Below, piece by piece: positions 1 to 12,100 of a stretch of 64,000 bases of DNA. A model generated the notes under the pieces. That model ran no database searches. It saw only the letters and a list, made by a program, of their open reading frames with translations, and was not told the DNA's origin. Source of the stretch: Mimachlamys varia (Eukaryota; Mollusca; Bivalvia; Pectinida; Pectinidae); the NCBI GenBank assembly GCA_947623455.1, contig OX392529.1, positions 58,733,186 through 58,797,185 on the forward strand. The letters are read 5' to 3'. The translations under genes were made by a program, and so were the position numbers. Positions within the stretch are counted from its first letter, which is position 1; each line of letters starts with the position of its first letter.

Positions 1-199
1 GATTTTGCTCTGGCGATGATCCGATGCTAATAAAACAAGCGATAATTACAAGATACACTAATGATTGATAAAAAGAGACGATGAAAAAAAATAGGGGAAA
101 AAAACCTAAAAATTGTTATTAAATGAAATAACACTGTTACCCTATTGAAACTCATGAAATCCGTACAAAGTCTGTTGCTACCATCCTTCTTTTTAAACA

Positions 200-555
200 T
201 ACCCAAGTCAAAATACTGCAGGATTTTAGCAGGGTTTCAGCAGGATTTCAGTGGAGTTTACAGCAGGTTTTAGAAGGGTTTACTTCATAGTATCTACAGC
301 AGGATTTCAACAGGAATACAGCACGTTTTCAGCGTATCAAATATTTAAATGAGCTATACAGCAGGATTAATATTTCAGCAGACAAAACAGCGGGATTTCG
401 ACAGTTATATAGCAGGAATTCAGCAGATAATACAGCGGGATGTCCGCAGTTATATAGCGGGTTTTCAGCGGACAATACAGCGGTTATAAAGCGGAAATTC
501 AGCCGTTATATAGCGGGTTTTCAGCGGACAATACAGCGGGATTTCAGCGGGCCAC
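200..555. repeat. degenerate CAGCAGGATTTCAG tandem repeat
   Basis: A short motif of the form CAGCAGGATTT or CAGCGGGATTT recurs about every 10-25 bases, drifting from CAGCAGG on the left to CAGCGGG on the right. It looks like an old minisatellite. It runs directly into the 3' end of a hairpin-TCTTG element (545-761), so it may be that element's internal array. Confidence 0.6.
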
Positions 556-761
556 ACCCCTAGGGACCTAGTTCCTTAGTTGAACTTGAAAACAGTTGAG
601 ATACTCACTCATTTACCAAACTTTTAATTCAGATATGCTATAAGGATTTTTTCTTTTAGTCTGTCCCTGTCCTTAGGATATTTTTGTGAATAAAAAATAC
701 CATGATAACCTATATGCCAACTCATCAAGGTGAGTGATGCAGGTCCTCTTTGCCTCTTGTG
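545..761 (+). repeat. 3' end of tandem-array element (E-type)
   Basis: The sequence from CCTAGGGACCTAGTTCC through GTCTGTCCCTGTCC to AAGGTGAGTGATGCAGG and GCCTCTTG matches the 3' ends near 32220-32418 and 41311-41448. It lacks a recognisable 5' end here. Confidence 0.6.
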
Positions 762-1378
762 TTCTTATACAGTTAGTCAATACAGAGGAGATGTTCTTGT
801 ATTCTGTTGGTATATAAGTTTACAAAATAATATTAGGACAGCAAAGGATTTTGGTTGCAACCATGGAAAGGTGTTAATTATTTGCTGCTGTATTAATCTA
901 TGAATTCTGCCATACTTCACCAACATGTCTTTCACATATTCAGTGTTTATTATTATATGTCTAATGACAATCCTGTAGTCTGATTGGTCGAGAAAAATTG
1001 TTCATTTTGCACGGTCACATTTCGCTTAACAGTAAGTGAGTCATGATCAATGGAAGGATGTGCCCTACAGACAAGAGACAGCTGTGTAACAGGTCAAAAT
1101 ACTGACTGCAAAAACGAGATGTTCAGTTTGTTTCAGCTGACTTTTGGTAAAACAGGATATAAACTACATTAATGAGAGTGTGACAGTGCTTTGGGTCACC
1201 AGCTTGGGTTAACCTAAAGTGATGATGAAAGAAATACCCTTGGGGTGGCTCTCGACACTGTCACTCTTATTGTCTGTAGTATTAATGTAATATTCGCTAA
1301 TAATCCATGGCTTGATATTTGAGTTTGACAAACTAAGTTACAATTAACTACATAGATATATTAATTGATACACTACAG
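762..1378. other. intronic DNA, nothing recognised
   Basis: This is AT-rich sequence between a repeat end and the JAZF1-like exon. I see no open frame, RNA gene or clear repeat. It presumably belongs to the preceding intron of that gene. Confidence 0.4.
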
Positions 1379-1548
1379 GAGGACATATGTATTAATGTGT
1401 GGCCTCTGATCTTCAGCATGGTGAATGGCCGGGAGAGTCCTAGAGACCCAGAGAAACCACTGGCTTGTCCAGTTCCTGGCTGTACCAAGCGGTATAAAAA
1501 CATCAATGGTATGAAGTACCATGCTCACCATGCTCACAAGGAGATCAG
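1379..1548 (+). CDS. JAZF1-like: JAZF1-like zinc-finger gene, penultimate coding exon
   Basis: This exon encodes a C2H2 zinc finger of the JAZF1 type. The readable core EKPLACPVPGCTKRY is followed by YKNINGMKYH and then AHHAH, giving C-x4-C-x12-H-x4-H. Vertebrate JAZF1 has an almost identical finger with the same CPVPGC start. JAZF1 is a nuclear cofactor linked to NuA4/TIP60 chromatin acetylation and to orphan nuclear receptors; that function is family knowledge, not seen here. The acceptor is either CTACAG ending at 1378 or CTTCAG ending at 1415; both leave the frame open. The donor is ATCAG|GTACGG after base 1548, and it leaves two bases of a codon. The exon at 32921 starts with exactly one base of a codon, so the two join in frame to a second finger. 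Upstream exons are presumably before position 1. Confidence 0.82.
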
Positions 1549-1559
1549 GTACGGTCGAA

Positions 1560-2330
1560 CAACATTATTATACCCCCAAGGAAGTTAGTGGGGGGGGGGG
1601 GGGTGTATGCTGGAATCAGCCTGTCTGTCTGTCTGTCGGTAGAATAATTTGGTATTTTGTCCGGACAACTCCTCTTAAACCTCTTGGCCAATTTCAATGA
1701 AACGTCACACACATAAAAAGGACCATGTGTAGATATGTATGTAACATTTCTTTTCTCAAAATTATGGTTGCTATGGTAACCAGTAACTATAAACATGTTT
1801 TATTATGGTTGCTATGGTAACCAGTCACTTTAAACATGTTTTCTATAGAAAATAATTATCTGGACAATTTACTTCTAAATCTGGCCAATTTCATTGATAC
1901 TTCACATGGATATGAAGATCCATGACTTGTGTGTAACTGTTCCAAGGCATCGCAGAGGAGGACTAATGAACAATTTCTTTGTCAACTTTGCTTCGAGCGG
2001 TGTTCTGACTGACATTCTTCCACAACACTACAGTGGTCATATCCTCATCTAACTGGCTTTCCCCTGGACAAACTAATACCTATAATCATAACATGAAAGT
2101 AAGACATGTGTGTTGTAAAAAATGTAGTTTTAACTGGCATCATAAATTTCACTGAGGAAAGGTCATTTTATTTTTCTTATTTCATTTAAAGACTTTGACA
2201 TTTACATAGGCATGCTATGTATATGGTAACAAGTCACTATAAACATTTTTACTATAGAAAAAAATTGTCTGGACAAATGCTTCTAAATCTGTCCAATTTC
2301 AAAGAAACTTCACACGGATAAGAAGGAGGG
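1560..2330 (+). repeat. diverged dispersed repeat with TGTC microsatellite and RFX-like motifs
   Basis: It starts beside a 14-base G run (1590-1603) and a (CTGT)n run near 1620. A unit containing TCTGGACAATTTACTTC, CCAATTTCA and AACTTCACA recurs at about 1660, 1860 and 2270. Two copies of GGTTGCTATGGTAACC lie at 1766-1781 and 1807-1822. No coding potential is visible. Confidence 0.5.
1766..1822. promoter_or_regulatory. paired X-box (RFX-type) motifs
   Basis: The 14-mer GTTGCTATGGTAAC occurs at 1767-1780 and again at 1808-1821, 41 bp apart. It closely fits the RFX X-box inverted repeat (GTTGCC-AT-GGYAAC type). Both copies sit inside a dispersed repeat just inside the JAZF1-like intron, so they may be repeat-borne rather than selected. 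Confidence 0.35.
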
Positions 2331-2527
2331 AGTATTATATACATGTATATATAATTAGTCAGCCATCAGCTTACAGTTCTTAGAATAAGTTACTGCATCA
2401 GTATGTAAATTTTAAGTTATCTTATCCTACTCTCAACAACTTGGTGTGGTTAGTCATTCCATCTGCATGTGTCTGTTCATGAACCTTGTTGATAATATAT
2501 AAGGATGCTGTTTTTGACCGTTTTTTT

Positions 2528-3185
2528 AAACCAAAGGGCAAATGAGCTTATGCTATGGTGCAGCGTTCGTTGTCTGTTGTTCTCAGTTCATAGTCTGTCA
2601 ATCAACTTTTCCTATAAATCCCTACTAGTCCTGAACCACTTAGCAGAATTTGACAAAAGTTGGCCAGAACCATCCTTGGGTGAAGGGGATTCAATGTTGT
2701 ATAAATGGTCATTCTGACCCTACTTGGGCCTGAGGGGCAGCTTGGTCCAATAGGGAAAATATAGTAAATTCTTTAAGATCCTTCTTCTTTATAAATGATA
2801 GAATATTGTCCAAATTTGGTCTAAAAGTATCCTTGAGTAAAGGGCATTGGTGCAACATACATACACTTTTTTACATTTTCGACTTTTTCTCCAGAATTGC
2901 TGGATGGAATTTTTCAAACTTGGGAAAACAATCCTTAGTTGATGGGGATACAGATTTGTAAAATTTGGATTCCTGCCCTTACTCCAAGGGCCAGGCGGGG
3001 CCCAAAGGGAAAATTATCCTAAATGTCAAAAATCATCTTCTCCAGACTCCTGAGGTACTACAATGTACAGTCTTTTTCTCTACATGGATAGAAAGATCAT
3101 CAGGGCCTTTGTTTAATTTGTAAATTTCAGTACCCCAGGCTATTCATTCCTTATCTAGGGGGGTAAAAATTACTAGTTTGTATAG
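2528..3185 (+). repeat. degenerate tandem-array element with foreign segment
   Basis: The decayed 5' start ACCAAAGGGCAAATGAGCTT is followed by GCAGCGTTCG. About 350 bp of 157-bp-type units (CCAAATTTGG, TAAATGGT, AATAGGG) follow. From about 2867 the sequence changes to the D-type body (TTTTTACATTTTCGAC, GGATTCCTGCCC), so the element is a mosaic. No intact 3' end is visible before the next element starts. Confidence 0.6.
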
Positions 3186-3189
3186 GGAA

Positions 3190-4537
3190 ATAAAACTTAT
3201 GCCATGGCGCAGCGTCTGTCGTCCGTCCGCCGTCTGTCAACATTTGCTTCAAATCGCTACTAGTCAAAAAGTTCTGATTGGATTTTAACCAAATTTGGTC
3301 AGAAACATCCTTGGGCAAGGGGAACAGATTTTGCATAAATGGTGACTCTGACCCCTAAGGGCTCAAAAACATGGGGTCCAATAGGGGAAATAGAGGTAAT
3401 TCCTTTAAATCTCTTCTTGTCATAAAGTTAGGAATAGATTTTGTCCAAATTTGGTCAGAAACATCCTTGGGGGAAGGGGAACAGATTTTGCATAAATGGT
3501 GACTCTCACCCCTAAGGGCCAGGAGGCATGGGGCCAAATAGGGGAAATAGAGGTAATTCCTTTAAATCTCTTCTTGTCATAAAGTTATGAATAGATTTTG
3601 TCCAAATTTTGTCAGAAACATCGTTGGGGGAAGGGGAATAGATTTTGCACAAATGGTGACTCGAACCCAAAGGGGCCAGAGGGGCGGGGGCCCAATAGGG
3701 AAAATAGAGGTAATTCCTTTAAATCTCTTCTTGTCATAAAGTTATGAATGGATTTTGTCCAAATTTGGTCAGAAACATCGTTGGGGGAAGGGGAACAGAT
3801 TTTGCATAAATGGTGACTCTCACCCCTAAGGGCCAGGAGGCATGGGGCCAAATAGGGGAAATAGAGGTAATTCCTTTAAATCTCTTCTTGTCATAAAGTT
3901 ATGAATAGATTTTGTCCAAATTCGGTCAGAAACATCGTTGGGGGAAGGGGAATAGATTTTGCACAAATGGTGACTCGAACCCAAAGGGGCCAAAGGGGCG
4001 GGGGCCCAATAGGGAAAATAGAGGTAATTCCTTTAAATCTCTTCTTGTCATGAACTTATGAATAAATTTTGTCAAAATTTGGTCAGAAACATCGTTGGGG
4101 GAAGGGGAACAGATTTTGCATAAATGGTGACTCTCACCCCTAAGGGCCAGGAGGCATGGGGCCAAATAGGGGAAATAGAGGTAATTCCTTTAAATCTCTT
4201 CTTGTCATAAAGTTATGAATGGATTTTGTCCAAATTCGGTCAAAAACATCGTTGGGGGAAGGGGAATAGATTTTGCACAAATGGTGACTCGAACCCAAAG
4301 GGGCCAAAGGGGCGGGGGCCCAATAGGGAAAATAGAGGTAATTCCTTTAAATCTCTTCTTGTCATGAACTTATGAATAAATTTTGTCAAAATTTGGTCAG
4401 AAACATCGTTGGGGGAAGGGGAACAGACTTTGCGTAAATGGTGACTCTCACCCCAAAGGGGCCATTTTGGCGACTTTAGGGTTACAAGTCAGAGATTAAT
4501 TCCAGGTGAGCAATGCAGGCCTATTGGGCCTCTTGTT
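3190..4537 (+). repeat. tandem-array element, 157-bp units, complete 3' end
   Basis: It starts near ACTTATGCCATGGCGCAGCG, then has a short (GTCC)n run. About eight units of roughly 157 bp follow, each with TTTGTCCAAATTTGGTCAG, CATCGTTGGGGGAAGG and AAATCTCTTCTTGTCAT. The end is CCAGGTGAGCAATGCAGG then CTATTGGGCCTCTTG. Minus-strand open frames of 79 codons recur exactly 314 bp apart because the units alternate as an AB dimer. They are repeat artefacts, not genes. Confidence 0.8.
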
Positions 4538-4886
4538 TCAGGAAACCATTCCTACTTGGTAATAATAATTAAAACATAATCTTACATAATAATAATAATT
4601 AGCTCATGTTTGCACCAATTTCTAAATGAAATACATTTTCTGAAGGCTTATGTTATTCTAAGAAGGAAAATCAAGGTCTCAGTTGTGTCAAATAACCAGA
4701 AAGCAACTTAAAAAACGACTTTGTTCGCTAAATTTGGTGCTGGTCTGCTCAATTTCGCCATCTCCATTCAACTAATATAGGAATCTCAACATGGTATGAC
4801 AAGTTGAAACATTTTCCATATTTTTTTTTAACCTTAACACTTTAGACTATCAAACAACAACATATTTATTTAATATCAAGATTTAT
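4538..4886. other. intronic DNA, nothing recognised
   Basis: AT-rich spacer between the tandem-array element and the MITE. I see no gene or repeat signature. Confidence 0.4.
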
Positions 4887-4888
4887 TA

Positions 4889-5337
4889 CAGTGCACTCCT
4901 CTTTATATCATGTTGCATTTGTCCGACAAAAACATGATATGAACAGGAATGTGACATTAAGAGAAATATGTTTTTCCTCTAATTCTAGTGCATTTCCAAT
5001 CTCCATAACTAAAAGTAAGCTATATTTAATGTACATATGAAGATGTTTCAATTTATAGATAACATTTTTTCAATTAAAGATCATTTTTGGGATTATTTTT
5101 TATTTTCTATGCAACATTTTGTACAAGTTGTACTCAATGGAGATGACATCATTTTCTGGATATTTTATGTGATTAGTGAAAAAACACATGATATTAAGAG
5201 GAATTCACCTCAAAATACATGATATTAACCAAATAAAATTACAAAGATTATATAGAGAGAAAAAATGGTGCTTGGGAAAAACATGATATAAAGAGGAATG
5301 TGATATTAACAGGGGTGATATTAAGTGGAGTCCACTG
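4889..5337. mobile_element. pogo/Tigger-like MITE with TA target duplication
   Basis: The left end CAGTGCACTCCTC and the right end GGAGTCCACTG are inverted repeats. Both are bordered by TA (4887-4888 and 5338-5339). The internal sequence repeats the motif ACATGATAT many times. A CAGTGGACTCC-type terminus with TA duplication fits the pogo/Tigger branch of Tc1/mariner. At 449 bp it is non-autonomous. The second copy is at 23198-24661 in the opposite orientation. Confidence 0.75.
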
Positions 5338-5339
5338 TA

Positions 5340-6120
5340 CTTAGCACATCAGTACTATAGTTTTCCATATTAAAAAAAAAACATTTCTTATTTTTTGCTT
5401 GCGAATCGGCATGAAACAGGGAGCAGTATAGTGGTCACATGATTTGAAAAAATCATGTGATTGCTTGTATAAAAATAGAACCGGAAGCGCAAATGTCCGG
5501 TAGCCGCGGTAAACAAATATTGACTGACGAAAACAGAGTCACAAGACTAGACAAGAAAGAAGCTGAAAGAGACTATTGAAAGATCGAAACAGATGCATCT
5601 GACCAACAAAAAGAAACACGACACCATCAAAGAAGACGAAGAGCATGGTTTGGCAAACAAAGTTTGGTTGAGTTGACAGTGCTTTTGGAAAACAAAATGT
5701 GAATCTATCGTGGCAGAGGTTTGTTGAAGAGATAATTTATGGTATGGCAAGTTACCATTACATAGAAAACATGTCCGAACAGTGAGTGTGTGTCAGCAAC
5801 TTGGACCTCACAGGAAAAATAACTTCAACAATTCAAAAGTGTATCTACAAGGTAGGTATAGCAATACTGAATACCTTATATCTAAAGATGAACATGCTTT
5901 TATTATTTTCATATGGATTCGATCTTTTATGCAAGATGATTCGGTTAATTTCTACGTCAGTCACAACTTTTATAATAAGATAATTGCCCTTGGTTGATAA
6001 TTAAATATTTTCCTCCCTGGCCAGGTTCCATTTTCAATCAAAATTTTGTTCAACTCTATTCCATTTAGGCAGGCCAACTTGAGGTTTTCTTTTTACAAAC
6101 AATATACCTGGTAATATGTT
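5340..6120. other. intronic DNA with one hairpin and possible relic promoter
   Basis: CACATGATT and AATCATGTG form a 9-bp stem at about 5437-5460. A TATAAAAATAG box and ACCGGAAGCGC (ETS-like) follow within 50 bp. A short lysine/arginine-rich open stretch lies at about 5518-5575, ending in TGA. I recognise no protein; it may be a decayed first exon of a mobile element. Confidence 0.25.
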
Positions 6121-6129
6121 ACAGGGGGG

Positions 6130-6400
6130 TAAAAATGCAAGGCCAGACTAGGGTTCGAGCTCAGGACCTTCCGAACTCTAGACGGACGCCCCACCAATTG
6201 ATCTTTCTGGTCGCCAATAATCGACCAGGTCTAGATCCACTACCGAATCCTCCCTCTTTTAACAAAGACTTTGATCCAATGACAAACACAAGACCCTACA
6301 CCACCTTCCAATGGTATGTTTCGTTGGGCAACAAATGTAACAGGAGAGGAAAAATGCACGGTCAGACCAGGGTTCAAACCTAGGACTTTGATATGTATAT
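6130..6400 (-). mobile_element. tRNA-derived SINE (minus strand)
   Basis: Read on the minus strand, 6216 down to 6148 resembles a tRNA. A box-A-like GATCAATTGGTGGGG precedes GCGTCCGTCTAGAG, and a box-B-like GAGCTCGAACCC follows at the usual spacing. A second partial GGTTCAAACC block at about 6370 suggests a dimeric or duplicated SINE. It is too diverged to be a functional tRNA. Confidence 0.6.
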
Positions 6401-6837
6401 GTGTAAATTTGGAAACTATACATTGACAACAAAGTTTTTTTCTTAGGTGAAAGAAAATGCCTTGCTTTCTCCTGGAAGTGTAACTTAATTTCACGGAGTA
6501 CGGAAAGACTGGATTAAGAAAAACACCAAGGCTATAAAGTCTGCAGTTTCTTTCAAATGATAAAGTATCTAGATAAAGGTAAACAATAAGCAATTTTGAT
6601 AAACTTTAAGCAGAGATATTCCTGGTGTTATCCGAAGCAAAGCAACAAGACTCTCAATGAATAAGGTTAATGCAATGATGTCATAAATAGATTAGGTATT
6701 ACATCAGGAGATATTTTGATTTCGTACTCGAATGAAAAGCATTTCTGCTGGTATTGTGCATATGGTGTGTTTCACTTCAAATGTTTCATAATTTTAAGTT
6801 AATTGTGCCAACAATGAATACACTATTTAACTGCAAA
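6401..6837. other. intronic DNA, nothing recognised
   Basis: Spacer between the SINE and the next tandem-array element. The overlapping 117-codon minus-strand frame runs through the SINE and has no recognisable domain. Confidence 0.3.
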
Positions 6838-8945
6838 GGACCAAAGGACCATGGTGAGCTTATGCCATACCATGGCGTCCGTTGTCCTTCGTCCAATTCC
6901 GTCCATCAACAGTTGAGTTCTTCTTCATAACCCCTTAACAGAATTTGACCGAATTTCGTCAGAAGCATTCAAATTGTACAAATGTGGGGGCTGGTCCCCC
7001 GGGGGCCCGGAAGGCAGGGCCAAAAGGGGTCAATTTGGCTATATTGATATAAACGACTTATTCCCTGAAACCGAGCAATGCATATCGCTCATATTTTCCT
7101 GGTAACATCACTTTGGGATGGGGATTCAAAATTGTACAAATGGTTAGGCTGACCCCCAGTGACCTGAGGGGCGGGGCCAAAAGGGGTTAATTTGGCTATA
7201 TTGATATTAGAAAACTTCTTTTTCTGAAATCGAGCAATGTATATCACTCATATTTTCCTGGTAGCATCACTAATATCAGGCGTGGATTCAAAACTGTGCA
7301 AATGTTGGGCTGACCCCCAAGAGGCCTGAGGGGCTGGATCAAAAGTGGTCAATTTCAGGTATTTTGATATAAATGAACTCTTTTCTGAAGCTGAGCAATG
7401 TATATTGCTCATATGTGCCTGGTAGCATCACTATGGGCGGAGATTCAAAATTGTACAAATGATGGGGCTGACCCCAAGGGGCTTGATGAGTCAAAAGGGG
7501 TCAATTTGGCTTTTTGATATTAAAGACTTCTTCTCTGGATATAAGCAATGTATGACATTTTTATTTCAGTGGTAGCATACCTAGTTGGCTGGTATCAAAT
7601 TTATACAAACAATGGACCTCAATCCCAGGGGCCTGATAGGTAGGGCCAAAAGGTGTCCGTTCGGCAATATTAATATCATATAGCTTTTGAACGGTTGAGA
7701 TCCCCAAAACTATATAAACAATTGGTGAAAATAAAAAAGAAACGATCACAAATATGATTCTATAATTGACCCCTTGGTCTGCCCACCCTTCCAGGCTTAC
7801 CTCTTGAGGCATAACTTTTTAGGTCATCGGAGATGAAGTCTCAAGTGACCTATTCCAATCAATTTCCGTCCGACATTGTGCGTCTCGCGTAAACCTTTTT
7901 ACATTTTCGACTACTTCCCCAGAACCAGTGGATGGAATCTTTGTCCATTATAAGTTAGAAATTATTCTTTCTTTGTCACAATCATCCTTGGAGAAAGATG
8001 GAATCAAATAGTAAAATTTGGATTCCTGCCCCTACCCCAGGGGCCAGGGCAGGGCCCCAAAGGGAAAATTATCAAAAATTTCAAAAATTTTCTTCTCCAG
8101 ACCCAGAGTTACTCCAGGCTATTTCTCTACATGGATTAGAAAGATCATCAAGGGCTTTCTTTATTTTGTAAATTTCAGTACCCCTAACACTTTTGGGTAT
8201 ATTTTGTCCATTATAAGTAGGAAATCATTCCTACTTTGTCACAATCATTCTTGGAGAAAGATGGAATCAAATTGTAAAATTTGGATCCCTGCCCCTACGC
8301 CAGGGGCCATAGGGGGGCCATAAGGCAAAATTTTCCTAAATTTCAAAAAATTTCTTCTCCAGACTCAGAGGTACTACAGCCTATTTCTCTACAGTACAAT
8401 TCCAAAAGTCTTAGTTGTAATTCATCTAGTTTATATGTTGATTTCGTCATTGAAATTGAACTACATTACCCAGGTTACCGCTAAGGCCCTTGGGCCTTTT
8501 GTATATAATTGAGATCCCCACCTCAAAACTTAATATATAATTTCTGGGTATAAAGAGACGATCACAATCATGATTTTAGATTTAACCCCAGGGTCTGCCA
8601 CACCCTTGCAGGTTAACTATTGTTTCATAACTTTTAAACAGTTGAGATCCTGTGACCTCAAAACTAAAAACAGAATTGCTGAGCATAAAGAAATGATCAC
8701 AAATATGAATTTAGATCTGATCCCAGGGTTTAACACGCTCTTCCAGACTTGACTCTAGAGTCATAACATTTAAACGATTGAAATCCCTAACCCAAAATTA
8801 TATATATACCATTGCTGGAAATAAAGAGAGGAACACAATGTGATATTAGCATTGATGTTTGGGTCTGGCACATCCACAGTTTCTCGATCAGTTATACTCC
8901 AATACAGATGTGATACCAAGCAATTAACCAAACTTTTAATTTATA
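6838..8945 (+). repeat. tandem-array element (6.8-8.9 kb), interrupted by a second element
   Basis: The 5' end GGACCAAAGGACC is followed by GTGAGCTTATGCC and a GTCC-rich stretch. Units of about 150-165 bp with TTTGGCTATATTGATAT and GGCGGGGCC follow. From about 7660 the E-type units begin (TTGAGATCCCC, GGGTCTGCCACACCCTTGCAG). These are split at CATAACTTTT (7820) by a D-type element and resume at about 8503. The 3' end fades near 8945 without the usual TCTTG terminus. Confidence 0.65.
7820..8502 (+). mobile_element. D-type element nested in the 6.8-8.9 kb element
   Basis: It starts TTTTTAGGTCATCGGAG, has about two units of GGATTCCTGCCCCTACCCC and CTCTACATGGAT, and ends with a GGCCCTTGGGCC hairpin followed by TTTTG. 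The flanks read CATAACTTTT before it and TTGAGATCCCC after it, which are contiguous in uninterrupted E-type units. It is therefore a later insertion. Confidence 0.65.
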
Positions 8946-9170
8946 ATATTTAAATTATAATGTATTTAAAAATGTTTGAATGGTTTTTCTTTTTGTTCTG
9001 CATTTTACATATAGATTCACCATAATAAGAGAGAATCTGTGAAGGAGGGTGAAACATACGGCAATGTAATTGGATTCAAGGGAGAAGTTGATTCAGAGGT
9101 AATTCTTTCAAAGAGACAGTCAACTAACTGGTGAAGAATCTACAGTAATGTTTGATTTAGAAACAACAGG
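8946..9170. other. intronic DNA with spurious exon-like segment
   Basis: A segment at about 9014-9098 has an AG before it, a GTAATT after it and an open frame. Its phase does not fit the JAZF1-like exons. Nothing else is recognised. Confidence 0.3.
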
Positions 9171-9178
9171 TATTGAAA

Positions 9179-12100
9179 CAGGGGCGGTGAAAAGCACTCG
9201 CCTCTCGTCTAGATGAGTGAATGCCGCCGTCCGACAAGTGAAGTTTGCAATGCTACTTGTCCATCGCACGAGTGAAAATTATTGATACGATGATAGATTA
9301 TATACAACATAAAGCATGACAGATCAATAAATCCATCGCCGAGATCAGGAATCCGACTTTCGCTTCATACAAACACTTTTCCGGGAATTCCCCACTTTCG
9401 TTTTTCTTGGAATTCCCATTTTCGTTTTCGACTGTCTGCGCATGTATGCAAGCGTCGCCATAGACACCGCAACAAAAGCGTCCGAGATTATGATTCAGCT
9501 AACGATACAATCTGAGGGTTCTCAAAAGAAAATGGCGCAGAAAACGATCAACAGTTTTTTCTCGCGTAACGTAGAAAAACCGTCGGTGCCACAACATGTC
9601 GCACCGGCAAAACTTTCTAACACAATCAAAGAAGGTCAGTAATATTTGTAATATATTAGGTGCGTTTACTTGTGACATGTTCATACAAAAATATAGCGCA
9701 ATCTGGCTTTGAAGCCCGTCACTGTCAGTGATTTTATTTTATGATTACGTTTACCGTCCCGGTCAGACCACAGGGCTAGTAACGATTTGATTTAAATGAG
9801 GTAATAATGAATAATATTAAGTAAAAACATACGTAACAGTACATAACATATGAGGTAAGAATGAATAATAAGTAAAACATACGTAACAGTACATAACATT
9901 TTTTTTTTCTGATTTATTCAGTGTCTGACACTGATGATGATCGCGGCCGAAAACGATCAAGAGAGGTTCCACATGAGAATCATCCAACAAAAATGAAGAA
10001 GCGATTGTCGGCGAGGAGAGGGAGGACAAAGAAAAAAAACAAAACACGAAATAAGTTATATGAAGAAAAAGAAAACGAGTTTTCCTTTCCATGAAGGGTG
10101 AAAGAAATTTTACCCGTGGGTTGTTCATGATAAAGACAAGGATAACATGTACTGTCAATACTGCCGTACATATACCAATTTAGCAGATAAAAAGTCATCA
10201 CTATTCCTGGATCAAACGGGCGGTATAGAGAGGATTCTCTCAGGTCTCACTCCCGTTCATCAGCACACAGAAAATGTACTGATAAATGGACAACTCAGGA
10301 TCCAGAAAGTGCCCCAAGACCATTACAAAAAATGGTTGAAAACATGCATAAAAAAGTTGACAACATTACGCATCAAAGAATGCAACATTTATTCAATACT
10401 GCCTATTATGTTGGAAAGCAAGATACATTTTCTAAGTTTGAAAGTTTGTGTGAGTTACAGGAAAAGAATGGTGTGGATATGGGATAAAAATACAAAAATA
10501 AAGACAAATGTAAAGAATTTATTGAATCCATTTCTGGGGTTGAGAAACACAAAGTGGAAGAGAGTGTGAAAGAGAGCAGGTTTTTTTTTTGTGTTTTGTC
10601 AGATGGTTCCACCGACAGTGCAGTACTTGAACAGGAAACAGTATTTATAAGATATGTGAATACTGATGGTTTACCTATCACAGATTTTGTAGATATTGTG
10701 TCTGTAGAAAGTGCAAATGCTGATGGGCTTTTAGCGAGGATTTTACATGCATTACACGGTGTAAGTATTGGTGAAAATCAGTTAAAAACCAAACTCATTG
10801 GTTGCAATTTTAATGGTGCCTCAGTTATGTTAGGAAAAAAAGGGGGTGTCGCAGTAAAACTGGAACAAAAAGCTGAACATTCATTGTGTAGCCCATAACT
10901 TGGAGCTTGGTTTTCTTGATGTAGTTAAGTCAATTGAGTATATGAGCAATTTCAAGACACTATACAACAAATTTACAAGTTCTACCATTATCCCCCCAAA
11001 CGCAGGAGAGAAATGAAAGCTATATCAGATTTATTGCATGAGAACCCAATTATGCAGACAGGGTTACAGAAAACCAGGTGGGTGGCATCTTGACACAGAG
11101 CTGTTAAGGCAGTCATAGATAGTTTTCCTACCATAATTACCCATTTTGAAAACTCTTCCAATGCAAAAGGTGAGGAGGCAGCTAAGGTCAAGGGCTATCT
11201 CAAGGAAGTAAAAAGCAGCAAGTTCTTGAACTTTGCACACTTCCTATGTGACGTGTTGTCAGTACTCTCAGATCTCGGTAAACAATTTCAGTCAGATTCG
11301 TTGACAATCAATGATGTGAAAGTCAAGATTGAAATGTGTTTACTAAGACTGGAGGAACTGAAGCACAAAACTGGAGAATGCTATGCAGGCTTTAAGCTCT
11401 GTTTCAACGAGACAGATTCGGTTTTTACATGTGGCAAAAACAACTTCCCCTGTCAAGTAAGCAAGTCCAAGATGGATTTCAAGAAAACTTTTGCCACATT
11501 TCTAGACAAAGCAATTGAATATACATGTATTGGGAAGAGGTTTTGTGCATTGGATGAATCCCCAATGAAAGATTTCTGTATCTTTGACCACAGACTCTGG
11601 CCATCAAGTAGGGCAGATCTGTTGGGGTTGGTGACCATGAAATTGAGACACTGTCAGAGTTCTTCTCTCCAGTCTTGACTGCAGAGGAGAAAGAGAGAGC
11701 AAAACATGTATGGTTGGAGCTGAAAGTGAGAATATCACCTGTCAGATCCATTCAACCATTAGAGCTCTACTCATCTCTTCTACAGTCAAAGCCTGAGGGA
11801 CTGAAGAACATACTGCTTTTGGTACAAATCATGCCACTATTTCACCCAGCACAGCAAAATGTGAGCGAAGCTTTTCATGTATGGAGCGGGTAAAAACTGC
11901 TTTCAGAAGTAGCATGTCACAGAAGTCTCTCACCAGTGTGATGAGAATTCGCAGCACTGATGCATGTTTGACAGATTTTGATCCTGATCCTGCCATTTCA
12001 AACTGGATGTCAGTTACTAAAACAAGTTGACACATAGTCAGACTGGCCAGGAAACAGGCACAAACAGGAGCAGGAACACAATCTGTCAAAGATGCATCCA

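Noticed and set aside
6148..6216. Functional tRNA gene on the minus strand
   Set aside because: Box-like motifs are present but the stems are disrupted and it continues into a repeated body. A SINE fits better.
9014..9098. Possible internal exon of the JAZF1-like gene (HHNKRESVKEGETYGN)
   Set aside because: It has AG before and GT after, but entering it from the 1548 donor gives a stop after eight codons. The direct join 1548-32921 already gives the expected finger spacing.
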